DNA of 64,000 bases, from NCBI RefSeq assembly GCF_000286835.2, contig NZ_AJYD02000038.1, positions 248,001-312,000 on the forward strand, read 5' to 3'. Origin of the DNA: Enterovibrio norvegicus FF-33. GTDB lineage: Bacteria; Pseudomonadota; Gammaproteobacteria; Enterobacterales; Vibrionaceae. Within the stretch, counting starts at the first letter, position 1. Each line of letters begins with the position of its first letter. The notes beneath the pieces are model-generated. The model was not told the DNA's origin. It did no database searches and was given only the letters and a program-made list of their open reading frames with translations. Of the stretch, positions 29,611-40,300 are shown one piece after another. The position numbers and the translations under genes were made by a program.

Positions 29611-32600
29611 TCATCAGACATTGAGGCACTCGAGTTCGGGCAAGCCAGCACCCAGCCACTGTCTGAGACAGAAAATGAACTCGCCGCACTGTGGAACGAC
29701 ATTTTGCATTGCGGAAAAATAACCAAATCAGACCATTTCTTTGCAAAAGGCGGCAATTCTCTCGACGCACTTTATCTACTTCAGCAAGTAAAACATTCAT
29801 TCAATGTTGAAATCTCTCTGACTGATGTATACGACTATCTGACTTTAGAGGAAATGGGGCGAGCCATTGACCACGCTCGAGCGTCGGACTCATCCAAACG
29901 CAGTATCATTAAAAAAGCCAATCGCGATGTATATGCTCTAACGGCTTCGCAGCTTTCCATGTTTGCGCTCTGCCAAAGAGAGACCGGCACGGCTTACAAC
30001 GTGTCCGCTGCAGTAGAACTAGATGCAAGGTTTGATGACAACAGTATACAAAACGCGGCGCATGAGCTTATAAAGTGCCACAGGGTACTTAGTACCAAAA
30101 TCCAGTGGCATTCAGACAAGCCGTGTTGGGAATATGACGCTCGCACCGATAGCTCTGAATTCATTCATCATATTGAGCTAAACGACCAAACTGACCTGTT
30201 GGCTCAATTGGAAACCATTGCTGCTGCGTTTAATGTCAATACTGACAACCTGATACGTTTCTATTATGGGAGTTACCGCAATAAGTCTGTACTGGTTATC
30301 GATTGCCATCACTTGATTTGTGACGGCCTATCACTGCCTATACTCTTTGACGAGTGGGTTTCTGCGATAGAAGGAAAAAGCCTTGTATCACAAAGCGCCG
30401 AGCAGATTGATGCACTAGATATCTATGAAAACCAGCAATCTGTCTATGTAGATGGTGAAAAGCAAAATTATTGGCGAAGTGCGCTTGGCAACCTTCCGAG
30501 CGAACTTGTTTGGCCACAACAAAATAGACGACTTCCATTGCAAGATTTTTGTGGCGGTGCCGTCCATAAACCACTGCCCTCTGATCTGTTGTCAAAACTC
30601 GAATCATTTGGCCTAGATCAGAACACCAGCATACAAAATGCACTGTTAAACTTTTTCCAAATTTGGGTTGCACAATGTTGCAACCAAGACACATTTTCTG
30701 TCGGCATACCTATTACGCAAAGAAATGCAGACTCGATTTCATTGCCCGGAATGTTCGTTGACAGCGTCCTACTTACACCGACGGTTGATTTGTCTAAATC
30801 CGTTCATGAAAACCTGTCAACGCTTTCCATCCATGTCAAATCACGTCTTCAGAATCATATTGCTTTTCATGAGGTTGTTAACCTATCCGAGAATAGCTTA
30901 TCTCAAAGCCGCAATGCGTTGTACGACATCATGTTTGTTTACCAACCCATGCCGCGCACCCTCTCGTCTGCCCGTTACAAGCACATTCCATTTCACAATG
31001 GAGGTGCAAAGTTAGACCTAACGCTGTTCATCCAACATAGCATTGACGGCCACCTTCAAATCACGCTTGAAAGTGCTAAGTCTTTGTTTTCCTATGAAGA
31101 CCTTTCTTCAATGCTCAACAGTTTTGTTGAAATGATGAAGGAAATGCTTGATGCACCTGAGATCGCTCTAACGACACTCTTTGGCAATACTCAGCAAGTC
31201 GCTCCAATCACGTTCTCTCCAGTGGTGTACGACGATAAGAAGACCATTAGCCACTTATTAGATGACGCGGCACAAACAGTGCCAGACAAGACTGCGTTAA
31301 TCAGTGCGGCAACATCTCTATCTTATCGCCAGTTATTTCAAGCTAGCTGCCGTGTTACCACTGCACTAAAAGGTTTAGGTGTTAACAAAGGCGATCGGGT
31401 CGCTGTCATCAGTCCGGCTTCAATTAATCTACTGGCTCTCCTTAGCGGGATAAACCGCCTTGGTGCTTGTTATGTGCCTATTGACCAAGACTTACCTACG
31501 ACCCGAAAAGAGCGAATCCTGAGTACCGCAAAGCCAACTATTGTTGTTTACCAAAGCCTCCATGATCAAGATTGTGTGCCTCAATGGCTAAGACAACAAT
31601 ACGTAACAGTCGAATCAACACAATTGTTATCAACTGCTTCGGACGACATTCACTGTGATAACCAAGCTGAGCCTGATGACCTTGCATACATCATTTTCAC
31701 ATCAGGCTCTACTGGTGAACCTAAAGGTGTAAAGATCACCAACCGTGGGCTCACTAATTATCTTAATTTTGCCAAACGGTATAACCAGAATAATCCCATC
31801 CACTCGGCATTGTTTACGAGTATCTCTTTTGATTTAACAGTCACAACATTGTTTGCGCCACTGACCTCATACGGAACATTGCTGATACCCGGCGCAAGTC
31901 AACTCTACAGCCAACTCGAATCACTGCTATTGGATGCGCGAGTCAATACGCTCAAAATTACGCCAGCCCATTTAGACATACTGACCACAATGGCGGAAAT
32001 ACAGGATACCTCTAACACTCACCTCACTTGCTTCATTGTGGGTGGTGAGCAGTTAACGACAAACCTTGCCAGTCGAGCACAGCGCGCATTCCCGAACGCA
32101 AAGATCATTAATGAATATGGACCCACTGAGACCGTTGTTGGTTGTATTACACATACATTTAATGAACACAACGATACGCATCATGTTGTCCCTATCGGAA
32201 AAGCGGCCGATAACGTAGACGTTTATCTTTTGGATGATTCCATGCGTCCGGTTAATTCAGGTCAAATGGGAGAAATATGGATAGGCGGTGATGGCGTCTC
32301 CCCTGGGTATTTTGAAGACTCAAAAAACACTTCATTATCGTTTGTAGACAGTCCATTTGGCGCACGATCAACGCTATACAAAACGGGTGATATTGCACAC
32401 CAGAATAGTGAAGGAAACCTCATATATCAGGGACGAGATGGTGACCAAGTGCAACTTCGAGGCTATCGAATCGAAGTCACGGAGATTGAAAGTGCGCTAC
32501 TAAAATACGATGGCGTTATATCAACAGCGGTTCGCGTTTTCGAACAGCACGGTGCCAAGCACTTATATGCATTTTATGTGTCCTCAAATGAACTCATTGA

Positions 32601-34341
32601 TCCAAACCGGTCTCTGTCATCTGAACTACCAGATTACATGCTGCCTCAATTCTATATTCGCCTCGATACCCTTCCATTAACGCCAAATGGCAAGGTCGAC
32701 ACGCAGGTATTGCGTCAAATCGCAGATGAAACATCGGCACAAAAACAGTCGGAGAACAGCAATTCAAATGAAGAACTGCCTCTCGGCGACAAAGAGCTTG
32801 CCCTGCTGAATGCTTGGAAGAAAACGCTCAACGTTGAGCTTATTTCTTCTGATTCCAATTTTTTCCAAATAGGCGGGGACTCCATCAAAGCACTGCAAAT
32901 CGTGGCACATTTGCGGTCGGAAGGATGGGCTTTAGACACTAAAGAAATATTACTTCATCCAACAATTAAAGAGTTGACGAACAAGCTGTCCAAATCAGCC
33001 AGTGCCCCAGCATACTCTCAAGCGCCGCTTGAAGGTAAAACCACAATGACGCCGGCAATGAATTGGTTCTTTGACCAACAATTTACTCATCCAGGTCATT
33101 TTCATCAGTCAGTTCTATTGGATCTCTCTCTAAACCTATCTGCTGAAACCATTGAGCAATCCTTAAAAGCCATACTTGTGCAACATGATGCCTTGCGATT
33201 GAGTTTTTCTCATGGTGAAGCTCATTATCAGCACATAGATATTGCGAATGAATTTGTGTTGGAACGTGCGCCAAAAGACAAAGCGTTGTCGTTGGAGCAA
33301 TTGGGATTATCACTAAAACAGAACATATCCCTCGATGACCGTCTCCTTTTTAAAGGTATATTCCTCGAAGGCGATACTCCTCAATTGTTGCTGATTGCCC
33401 ACCACTTACTAGTTGATGGTGTTTCATGGCGAATTATCCTGGAAGACTTAGCGTCAGCATGTCGTTCAGTTGATGCGCGAGAACACATCAAATTGATGCC
33501 AAAATCGGCGTCTATTCAGGAATATACTGACCAGCGATTCGAAGATAGATCGACGACCAATGATCTTTCTACCAATCAATATTGGCATCAATCCACATCT
33601 GAACCACTTAGATTGCATCAAAGTCATCAGCGACCAAACGATATGATGCTGACTGAACGCCTAACGGCTAAACACGGCATCTTAGACAAGCTTTTCAGCA
33701 ATGTTCACGACGTTTTCAATACCAAGACTCAGGACTTATTGCTTGCCGCGTTGACCCTTTCATTGAAAGCCCATACTAAACAGAAGCAATTTAGCATTGA
33801 TGTTGAATCCCACGGACGGCAGACCGAGTCAATCGACCTCTCTCGTTCCGTAGGATGGTATACCGCGTTTTACCCCGTACATTTCACCAATGTCGAACAA
33901 CCGGATAGTGTCATTCGTGATGCCAAGGAAGGAACACGAAATGCCCCTCACCACGGGCTTAGTTTTGCCGTTAGCCCATATCGAGATACTTATCCTGTCA
34001 AACCTGCGTGCAGATTCAACTATCTGGGCGATTTGAACGTCAACAATGAGAGCGATTTATTCTTGCTCAACCTTACAGATACAGGGCCAGATTGCAGTCA
34101 ACTAAATGCAACCACTGCGCACTTTGAATGTGATTGCTGGATATCTGGAAATGAACTGATTCTACAAGTCAAAGTCATGGGGCAAAGCGGAGATAAAACA
34201 GCGAGTGAGCTGCTGCGACAGTGGGAGGACAATATCGAACAGTTGCTAACCCACTTACTTAGCGCAAATGACATTCATTTCACACCATCAGACTTCAGTG
34301 ATTCAGGTCTTAGTCAGCAAGATTTAGACGCGCTTTTTTAG
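27976..34341 (+). CDS. Lipopeptide NRPS 1: FAAL-PCP-C-A(Asn)-PCP-E
   Basis: A 2121-residue starter synthetase. FAAL, residues 1-545. PCP with Ser595 in GGNSL. Condensation domain about 650-1065, HHLICDG at 778. Adenylation domain about 1090-1573 with FTSGSTGEPKG and NEYGPTE; specificity positions read D-L-T-K-I-G-E-V-G, one change from the Asn code DLTKLGEVGK. PCP with Ser1636 in GGDS. Epimerisation domain about 1675-2110 (HHLLVDG at 1809, ESHGRQTE, RSVGWYTAFYPV, FNYLG). It should attach a fatty acid to Asn and convert it to D-Asn. The next protein begins with a D-accepting type C domain, in agreement. AAGGTAGG precedes the ATG. First gene of the operon. Confidence 0.93.
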   Translation: MFFQFSTLVDVLDKASQQSTKGIYFSHHKNPAEFLSYGELKQQALAVSENWKNIGVKPQDKIILQIEDNESFAIAFWACVFGRFIAVPLAFGTTQSHKQKLASIEKTLITPWIVIEDANRDHGCAIDDDRVLLLKKRQDVLEIEPSRIDSKPDDIAFIQFSSGSTGSPKGVTLTHTNIITNNISTIEATKTTLNDTTFSWMPLTHDMGLIGFHINPMMVGCDQYLMPTASFIRDPLSWLKNASDVKATILSSPNFGYSYLLKKLNNSRKTPEWSLSNVRLIFNGAEPIDAALSEKFTADLAKFGLKSNVMFPVYGLAEATLGVTFPPAGRHLKTIFVNRDHLGIGAEVDVQPHGLQFVALGRPIHDMDVDITLNGQLCDEMVIGDIEIRGGSVTKGYFNDPDKTAATISNDGWLKTGDLGFFKDGELYVTGRSKDLIIINGQNIYPHDLEQTLANAEGISLGSVAVTSIDSPSQANPLLAVFVQYRGTLESFISIKKSAQTLLLAHHQLHADIVVPVKLIPKTTSGKIQRFQLKSRAEDGEFTHVSSDIEALEFGQASTQPLSETENELAALWNDILHCGKITKSDHFFAKGGNSLDALYLLQQVKHSFNVEISLTDVYDYLTLEEMGRAIDHARASDSSKRSIIKKANRDVYALTASQLSMFALCQRETGTAYNVSAAVELDARFDDNSIQNAAHELIKCHRVLSTKIQWHSDKPCWEYDARTDSSEFIHHIELNDQTDLLAQLETIAAAFNVNTDNLIRFYYGSYRNKSVLVIDCHHLICDGLSLPILFDEWVSAIEGKSLVSQSAEQIDALDIYENQQSVYVDGEKQNYWRSALGNLPSELVWPQQNRRLPLQDFCGGAVHKPLPSDLLSKLESFGLDQNTSIQNALLNFFQIWVAQCCNQDTFSVGIPITQRNADSISLPGMFVDSVLLTPTVDLSKSVHENLSTLSIHVKSRLQNHIAFHEVVNLSENSLSQSRNALYDIMFVYQPMPRTLSSARYKHIPFHNGGAKLDLTLFIQHSIDGHLQITLESAKSLFSYEDLSSMLNSFVEMMKEMLDAPEIALTTLFGNTQQVAPITFSPVVYDDKKTISHLLDDAAQTVPDKTALISAATSLSYRQLFQASCRVTTALKGLGVNKGDRVAVISPASINLLALLSGINRLGACYVPIDQDLPTTRKERILSTAKPTIVVYQSLHDQDCVPQWLRQQYVTVESTQLLSTASDDIHCDNQAEPDDLAYIIFTSGSTGEPKGVKITNRGLTNYLNFAKRYNQNNPIHSALFTSISFDLTVTTLFAPLTSYGTLLIPGASQLYSQLESLLLDARVNTLKITPAHLDILTTMAEIQDTSNTHLTCFIVGGEQLTTNLASRAQRAFPNAKIINEYGPTETVVGCITHTFNEHNDTHHVVPIGKAADNVDVYLLDDSMRPVNSGQMGEIWIGGDGVSPGYFEDSKNTSLSFVDSPFGARSTLYKTGDIAHQNSEGNLIYQGRDGDQVQLRGYRIEVTEIESALLKYDGVISTAVRVFEQHGAKHLYAFYVSSNELIDPNRSLSSELPDYMLPQFYIRLDTLPLTPNGKVDTQVLRQIADETSAQKQSENSNSNEELPLGDKELALLNAWKKTLNVELISSDSNFFQIGGDSIKALQIVAHLRSEGWALDTKEILLHPTIKELTNKLSKSASAPAYSQAPLEGKTTMTPAMNWFFDQQFTHPGHFHQSVLLDLSLNLSAETIEQSLKAILVQHDALRLSFSHGEAHYQHIDIANEFVLERAPKDKALSLEQLGLSLKQNISLDDRLLFKGIFLEGDTPQLLLIAHHLLVDGVSWRIILEDLASACRSVDAREHIKLMPKSASIQEYTDQRFEDRSTTNDLSTNQYWHQSTSEPLRLHQSHQRPNDMMLTERLTAKHGILDKLFSNVHDVFNTKTQDLLLAALTLSLKAHTKQKQFSIDVESHGRQTESIDLSRSVGWYTAFYPVHFTNVEQPDSVIRDAKEGTRNAPHHGLSFAVSPYRDTYPVKPACRFNYLGDLNVNNESDLFLLNLTDTGPDCSQLNATTAHFECDCWISGNELILQVKVMGQSGDKTASELLRQWEDNIEQLLTHLLSANDIHFTPSDFSDSGLSQQDLDALF

Positions 34342-34394
34342 TCAAACGTACGGAACACCCTTCTAGGGCAAGCACACAAACAAGGACAATAGAA

Positions 34395-37300
34395 ATGTCA
34401 GGGATTGACAAGAGCAATGTTTCAGCGATTTTACCGCTTCTGCCACTGCAGGAGGGCATGTTATTCCATCATATCGCCGAACCTGACAGCCAATTGTATT
34501 TCGAGCAGATCAGACTCAATATCAGCGGCGTGCTTGACACTAGAACGTTGCAATCCGCATGGGATAAAGTCGTCATGAACAATGACGCCTTACGCACTGT
34601 TTTTCGTTGGAAAGGCATCGACAACCCTGTTCAAGTTGTCCTTAAAAAACGTGAACTGAACTTAGACGTTTATGACAGCACTCTGGATCACCCCAGCCTA
34701 CTTTCAACCCTTCGTAGTCCTAACAATATTTGCTTAGAGTCGACACCTATTCAGCTTTCTGTTCTAAAGCACAGTGAATCGAGCTACACCATCATCCTTT
34801 GCTTTCACCACATTATTTTAGACGGTTGGAGTAGCGCTCTACTATTGAAGTCGCTGTTGGATGTATATAAAACGCCAGATGCGACAATGCCACTAACAGC
34901 GAGCACCAGCGAGATTGTTGAGGGATGGAAGAAAACCGACTCAGATAAAGCGACGACTTGGTGGCGAGAAGCGGTGACATCGGCAGAAGTTAACCGACCT
35001 CTGCCTCGTAGCACGGAACTTACAGACGAAAGCAAAGCAGTACAAATTACCGAGAACAAAACCGTACTCACGCTGCCACAAAACACATTAGAAGCCATCA
35101 AAACGTTCAGCGAAAAACAATCAGTCAGTGCTGCAACCATTTTTCATGCCGTGTTTGCGCTCACACTGCGCTTTTACCAAAATCAAAAGAATCTGACCTT
35201 CGCAACAACCGTGTCTGGTCGTCACCTTTCCGTGCCCCATATTTCGCATACCGCAGGGTTATTCATTAATACTGTGCCTTTTTGTGCATCGCTCAATTTA
35301 GAACAGTCTTTTAACGATTGGGCGCACCACGTTCAAGGCTACCTTGCAGACATCAATGAGCATGGGGCATTCGCACTTAAAGATATCCACGGTTTAACAT
35401 CACTGCCTCAAGAAGCTCGGATGTTTGATAGCTTATTAGTCGTCGAAAACTACCCCTTAGACACGACGATCGCTCAAGGCACCGGTTTTACGATTAACAC
35501 TTTAGAAACAGACGAAGAAACAGATTTTGATCTCACGTTAGCAATCACACAACTTGAAGGATTTGAGTGTAACTTGATCACCAAAAAAGGGCGATTTGAG
35601 TCATCATTCAGTCACAGCTTCCTTGCGCATTTCTCATCAATTCTTGAACGTTCTCTACAGATATCAACCGCTCCCATGAAGTCGTTATCACTTCTTAGTG
35701 TGCAACCGTATACCCTCGCTCCCTCAAAACCTGAATATAAGAAAGATCTCATTTCTTTGTTTAAACAAACGGTTTTACGTTTCCCAGAGAAATCAGCGGT
35801 TTCATCAAATGACACCTCATTGACTTATCAGAAACTGGATAACATCAGCGACCAAATCGCCGCGTCTTTAGCAAATAAAGGGGTCGAAAAAGGAAGTATC
35901 GTCGCGCTGAGAACGCCACAGAATATCGACATGATTTGCGCCATATTTGGCATTTTGAAAGCAGGGGCGACTTACCTTCCTCTACTTCCAGATTTACCGG
36001 CAAAAAGATCTGAATTTATGCTGGAAGATACAAGTGCACACTGCTGCATTACTTCCGACGAGGACAAGTACACCTCAGCGATTCCAACGTATAAAATCTC
36101 AGAACTTATCGATGGAAGCCAACCTGCACCGAGTTTAGATCTCAACATAAACGATATTGCATATATTATTTACAGTTCTGGCTCGACAGGCATACCTAAA
36201 GGGATCTGCACACCACACGGCGCGGTATCGAGCTTCGTCACATCACCGACTTATGTTGATATTTCTCACGATGACAAAGTGCTGCAGCTATCATCCTATG
36301 GTTTTGATGGTTCGATTTTCGACATCTTCACAACCTTGTGTAACGGTGCGGAACTGGTCCTCGTTGATAAAGAGACACAAGAAGACCTTACCGCCCTTTC
36401 TCGCCACATTGAAACTGCTGAAATCTCGGTGTTTTTTGTCACTACAGCACTGTTTAACGCCTTGGTCGATGTCAATCTCAGCGCCCTCTCTCAAGTCAGA
36501 AAAATATTGTTCGGCGGTGAAAAAGTCTCAGTGCCTCACGTACGAAAGGCATTTCGTTCCATGGGGCCAGGCCGCCTTGTTCATGTATATGGCCCGACAG
36601 AAACGACCGTTTTTGCTACGGCTTATGCCGTGGATACCAGTGCACAAACAGCTGGCACCTTCCCTATCGGCAAAGCCATTAATACCACTGAAGCCTACGT
36701 TATCGATATTGATGGACTCCCTTGTCTTCCCGGCGTCCCAGGCGAGCTATACATTGGTGGTGATGCACTGGCAAAAGGATACTTAAACCGTCCTGATCTC
36801 ACATCTCGCCAATTTATCGTTTTACCTGGGTATCAAGGGCGCCTCTATCGCACTGGTGATGAAGTTATCGCATCACCTGATTCTACGTTGACATATGTGT
36901 GCAGACTCGATGCGCAAGTCAAGATTCGCGGTTTGCGCATCGAACTAGGCGAGATTCATACTCACCTTATTGATATAACGGGTGCTTCAGAAGCGTTTGT
37001 CTCAGTTGTTGGTAACGATGAAGGCAACGGCTCTATTATTGCTTACCTCTGTCAGTCAGAGCTATCTGACCAAAACGCCATTAGTCAGAAATTGGCTGAG
37101 TTTTTACCTCGCTACATGCTTCCTCAATCATATTTCCATTTAGACCGTTTACCTTTAACGGCGAACAACAAAGTAGACATTGAAGCACTGCCCACGCCTA
37201 ACACGGAACAAAAAACAAGCCGCGCCCAGCCCGCCAGCGCGACAGAAGAAAAAATGCTTGAAATATGGAAGCGGATTTTGGCTCAACCAAATCTATCCGT

Positions 37301-40300
37301 AAACGATGACCTATTTCGCTTTGGCGCAAACTCGCTAGCCATTAGCAGAGCGTCAGCACAGATTCAGAAACACCTAAGCAAGCATCTCGATATTAAAACG
37401 CTTTTTGCTACACCTACAGTGCGCGAACAAAGTCGCCTTTTAGACAAAAAAGCAGATGAATCTGACGTTAGCGACATTCAGCCCGCCAATGACTTAACGG
37501 CATTCCCCGCCACGCCGATGCAAGAAGGCCTATTCACTCAATCTCAAATGTTGCCGGAAAGCACTGCATACAATATGCCTTTGGCTCTCAGATTAAGTGG
37601 CAATGTTTCACCTGATCATATTGAACAGTCTTTTAAAGGTGTCATGAAAAGGCATCCTATCCTCTGTTCTCGCTTTAAATACAACGCAAGCACACTATTT
37701 CAGGAAGTCGTCGAGCCAACAGTTCATGCTGAATGGTTTGATAGTGGCACTTTGTTATCAGATTGTTGGCGTTCATTTGTCAGGCCGTTTGATCTAACTA
37801 CGGGGCCGTTGTTTCGCCTTGGGATTATTCCTGAGCAAACGAGTCATATTCTTCTCCTAGACATACACCACATTGCCAGTGATGGCGTGTCTCTCATTAT
37901 TATTCTCAATGAGCTTTTAAAGGTGCTATCTGGCGAAGATGAGCAACTAGCCACGCCAGAGGTTTGTTTTGGTGATTATGCACATTGGTTAACGACCGAA
38001 AGCCAACAAAACAAGCTAAAAGAACAGGCTGAATTTTGGGAAAAAGAAATCAAGTCTTTACCGCCAAGACTTGATTTCATTACTGACCACCCTAGACCGG
38101 AAACGCCTTCATTTAAAGGCGCTCAGGTACGGATTTCACTTGGCAATACTGTATCCAATGAAATAGATGAACTCGCTAATGCCAGTTTCTCTGCAAACAC
38201 GATCCTTTTTACCGCTTTCCACTTAGTACTGGCTAAATACAGTCAACAAATCGAATTTTCTTCATCCATTCTCTGCGCAGGAAGAACACAACATCAAACG
38301 GAAAATATGGTAGGAATGTTTAACAACTTTCTTCCTATTGCTTTCCATTGTGAACCTAACCAGAGCATTCAAGAGCTTCTTTGTGCACAGCACACACGTT
38401 TAATCAGTGTGTTGAACAACCAATCATACCCTTTTCACGAAATGGTTAATCAATGGGCAGACCAAGAGCCGGGTAGAAATCCAATTTTTGATAGCATGTT
38501 TATTTTCCACAACCAATTCGCTCAGGCTGAAACCATTGCGTTGAATGGGCTGACACTTGAGAATTTAAATGTTCCATCAAATAACGCCAAACTCGACATA
38601 AAGCTAGATATCTATCCGTCTGTTGATAACGGCTACCAAGCGATATTTGAATTCAGCACTGACCTTTTTGAAATACAAACGATTGAAGTAATGGCGAACC
38701 ATTTTGAACATGTGGTTCGAAATATGCTCGCTAACCCACTGACGCTCGTCAATGACATTGCGCTCACTACAACGGATGAATCAAATTACATTTTGTCCGA
38801 GTTCAATGACACGCAAACAGCCAGCAGTTCACTTCTATCCCTCAAAGAAAGGTTTGAAGATCTCGTTGAAGCTCAACCTGGCGCAATAGCCATTTCATCG
38901 AAAGACAGTGCACTCACCTGGGCGGCTTTTAACAGAAAAGTAAACCGTATGGCTCACTATCTTATTGAATCAGGTGTTGGGCCAGAATCCATTGTTGCCA
39001 TTCAAATGCCTCGAAGCATAGATATGATGGTGACACTGTTCGCTATCACCAAGGCTGGCGGCGCTTGGCTCCCAATTAGTGTCGACAACCCGGAAAAAAG
39101 AACGCATTACATACTTGAGGATTGTGGAGCAAGTCTTCACCTCCATGGTGAGAAACCCGCCAACAATGCGCTTTGTCAGTCTGTTGATGTGACGACACTA
39201 GACACCTCTCGCTATAGCACCGACAACCCCAAAACGGCTCATTCACCGACGAATCTAGCATATGTGATTTACACCTCAGGCAGCACTGGTGAGCCTAAGG
39301 GTGTTCTGATTGAACACCATTCCTTGGTCAACCGACTTGAATGGATGCAGAAAAAGTACCCATTGTTTAAATCTGACATTGTTTTGCAAAAAACGCCCTA
39401 CACATTTGATGTATCGGTTTGGGAACTCATTTGGTGGTCATTCACGGGGGCAAGCCTTCACCTTCTTGGCCACGGAGAAGAGAAGGAGCCATCAAAGATT
39501 CTTTCCGTCGTTGGGGAGCAGGGTATTACCTGCATGCATTTTGTTCCCTCGATGCTGTCTGCGTTTTTAACGGCTCTAACACCGAAAGACGCCAAGAATA
39601 TGAAGAACCTTAAGCAGGTTTTTGCAAGTGGAGAGGCGCTCACTTACCAACAAGCCTGTATGTTCCAAACCCAGCTTCAAGAAACCAATGGAACGAAACT
39701 TCACAATCTATATGGCCCTACAGAAGCCACAATCGACGTGTCCTACTTCGATTGTTCAGTTGCCAATTTGCCCAACCCAATTCCGATTGGAAAGCCTATT
39801 GATAACACCACATTACTTATTTTGGATCTTCATGGTCAGCCCTGCCCAATTGGCATTGCGGGCGAACTCTTTATTGGAGGGGTAAACCTTGCTCGCGGTT
39901 ATCTCAACAAGAAGAAACTGACCGCTGAGCGATTTATAAACAACCCGTTTGGTGAGGGGCGTCTTTACAAAACAGGCGACAAGGCTCGCTGGAAACGCTG
40001 CGGAAATATTGAATATTTGGGGAGACTAGATCAACAAATAAAAATCAGAGGCCAACGTATCGAAACAGGCGAAATTGAGCATGAGCTCGCTAAAGTCACG
40101 TCGGCTTGCCATGTCGGGACATACCTTGATAACAACGATGAAATATCGCTAGCCGCTTGGGTCGTTCCAATCGATGAAGAAAACGATCATATTTGCGCAC
40201 AACTACGCCAACATGTTCTTGATGCATTACCGTCATACATGGTGCCTTCTATATTCGTTTTAATGAAAGACATGCCTTTAACGGCAAACGGTAAGCTGGA

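Noticed and set aside
36157-36786. 209-codon frame inside NRPS 2
   Set aside because: It lies in another frame of the Ile A domain, whose own frame carries all A-domain motifs; a shadow.
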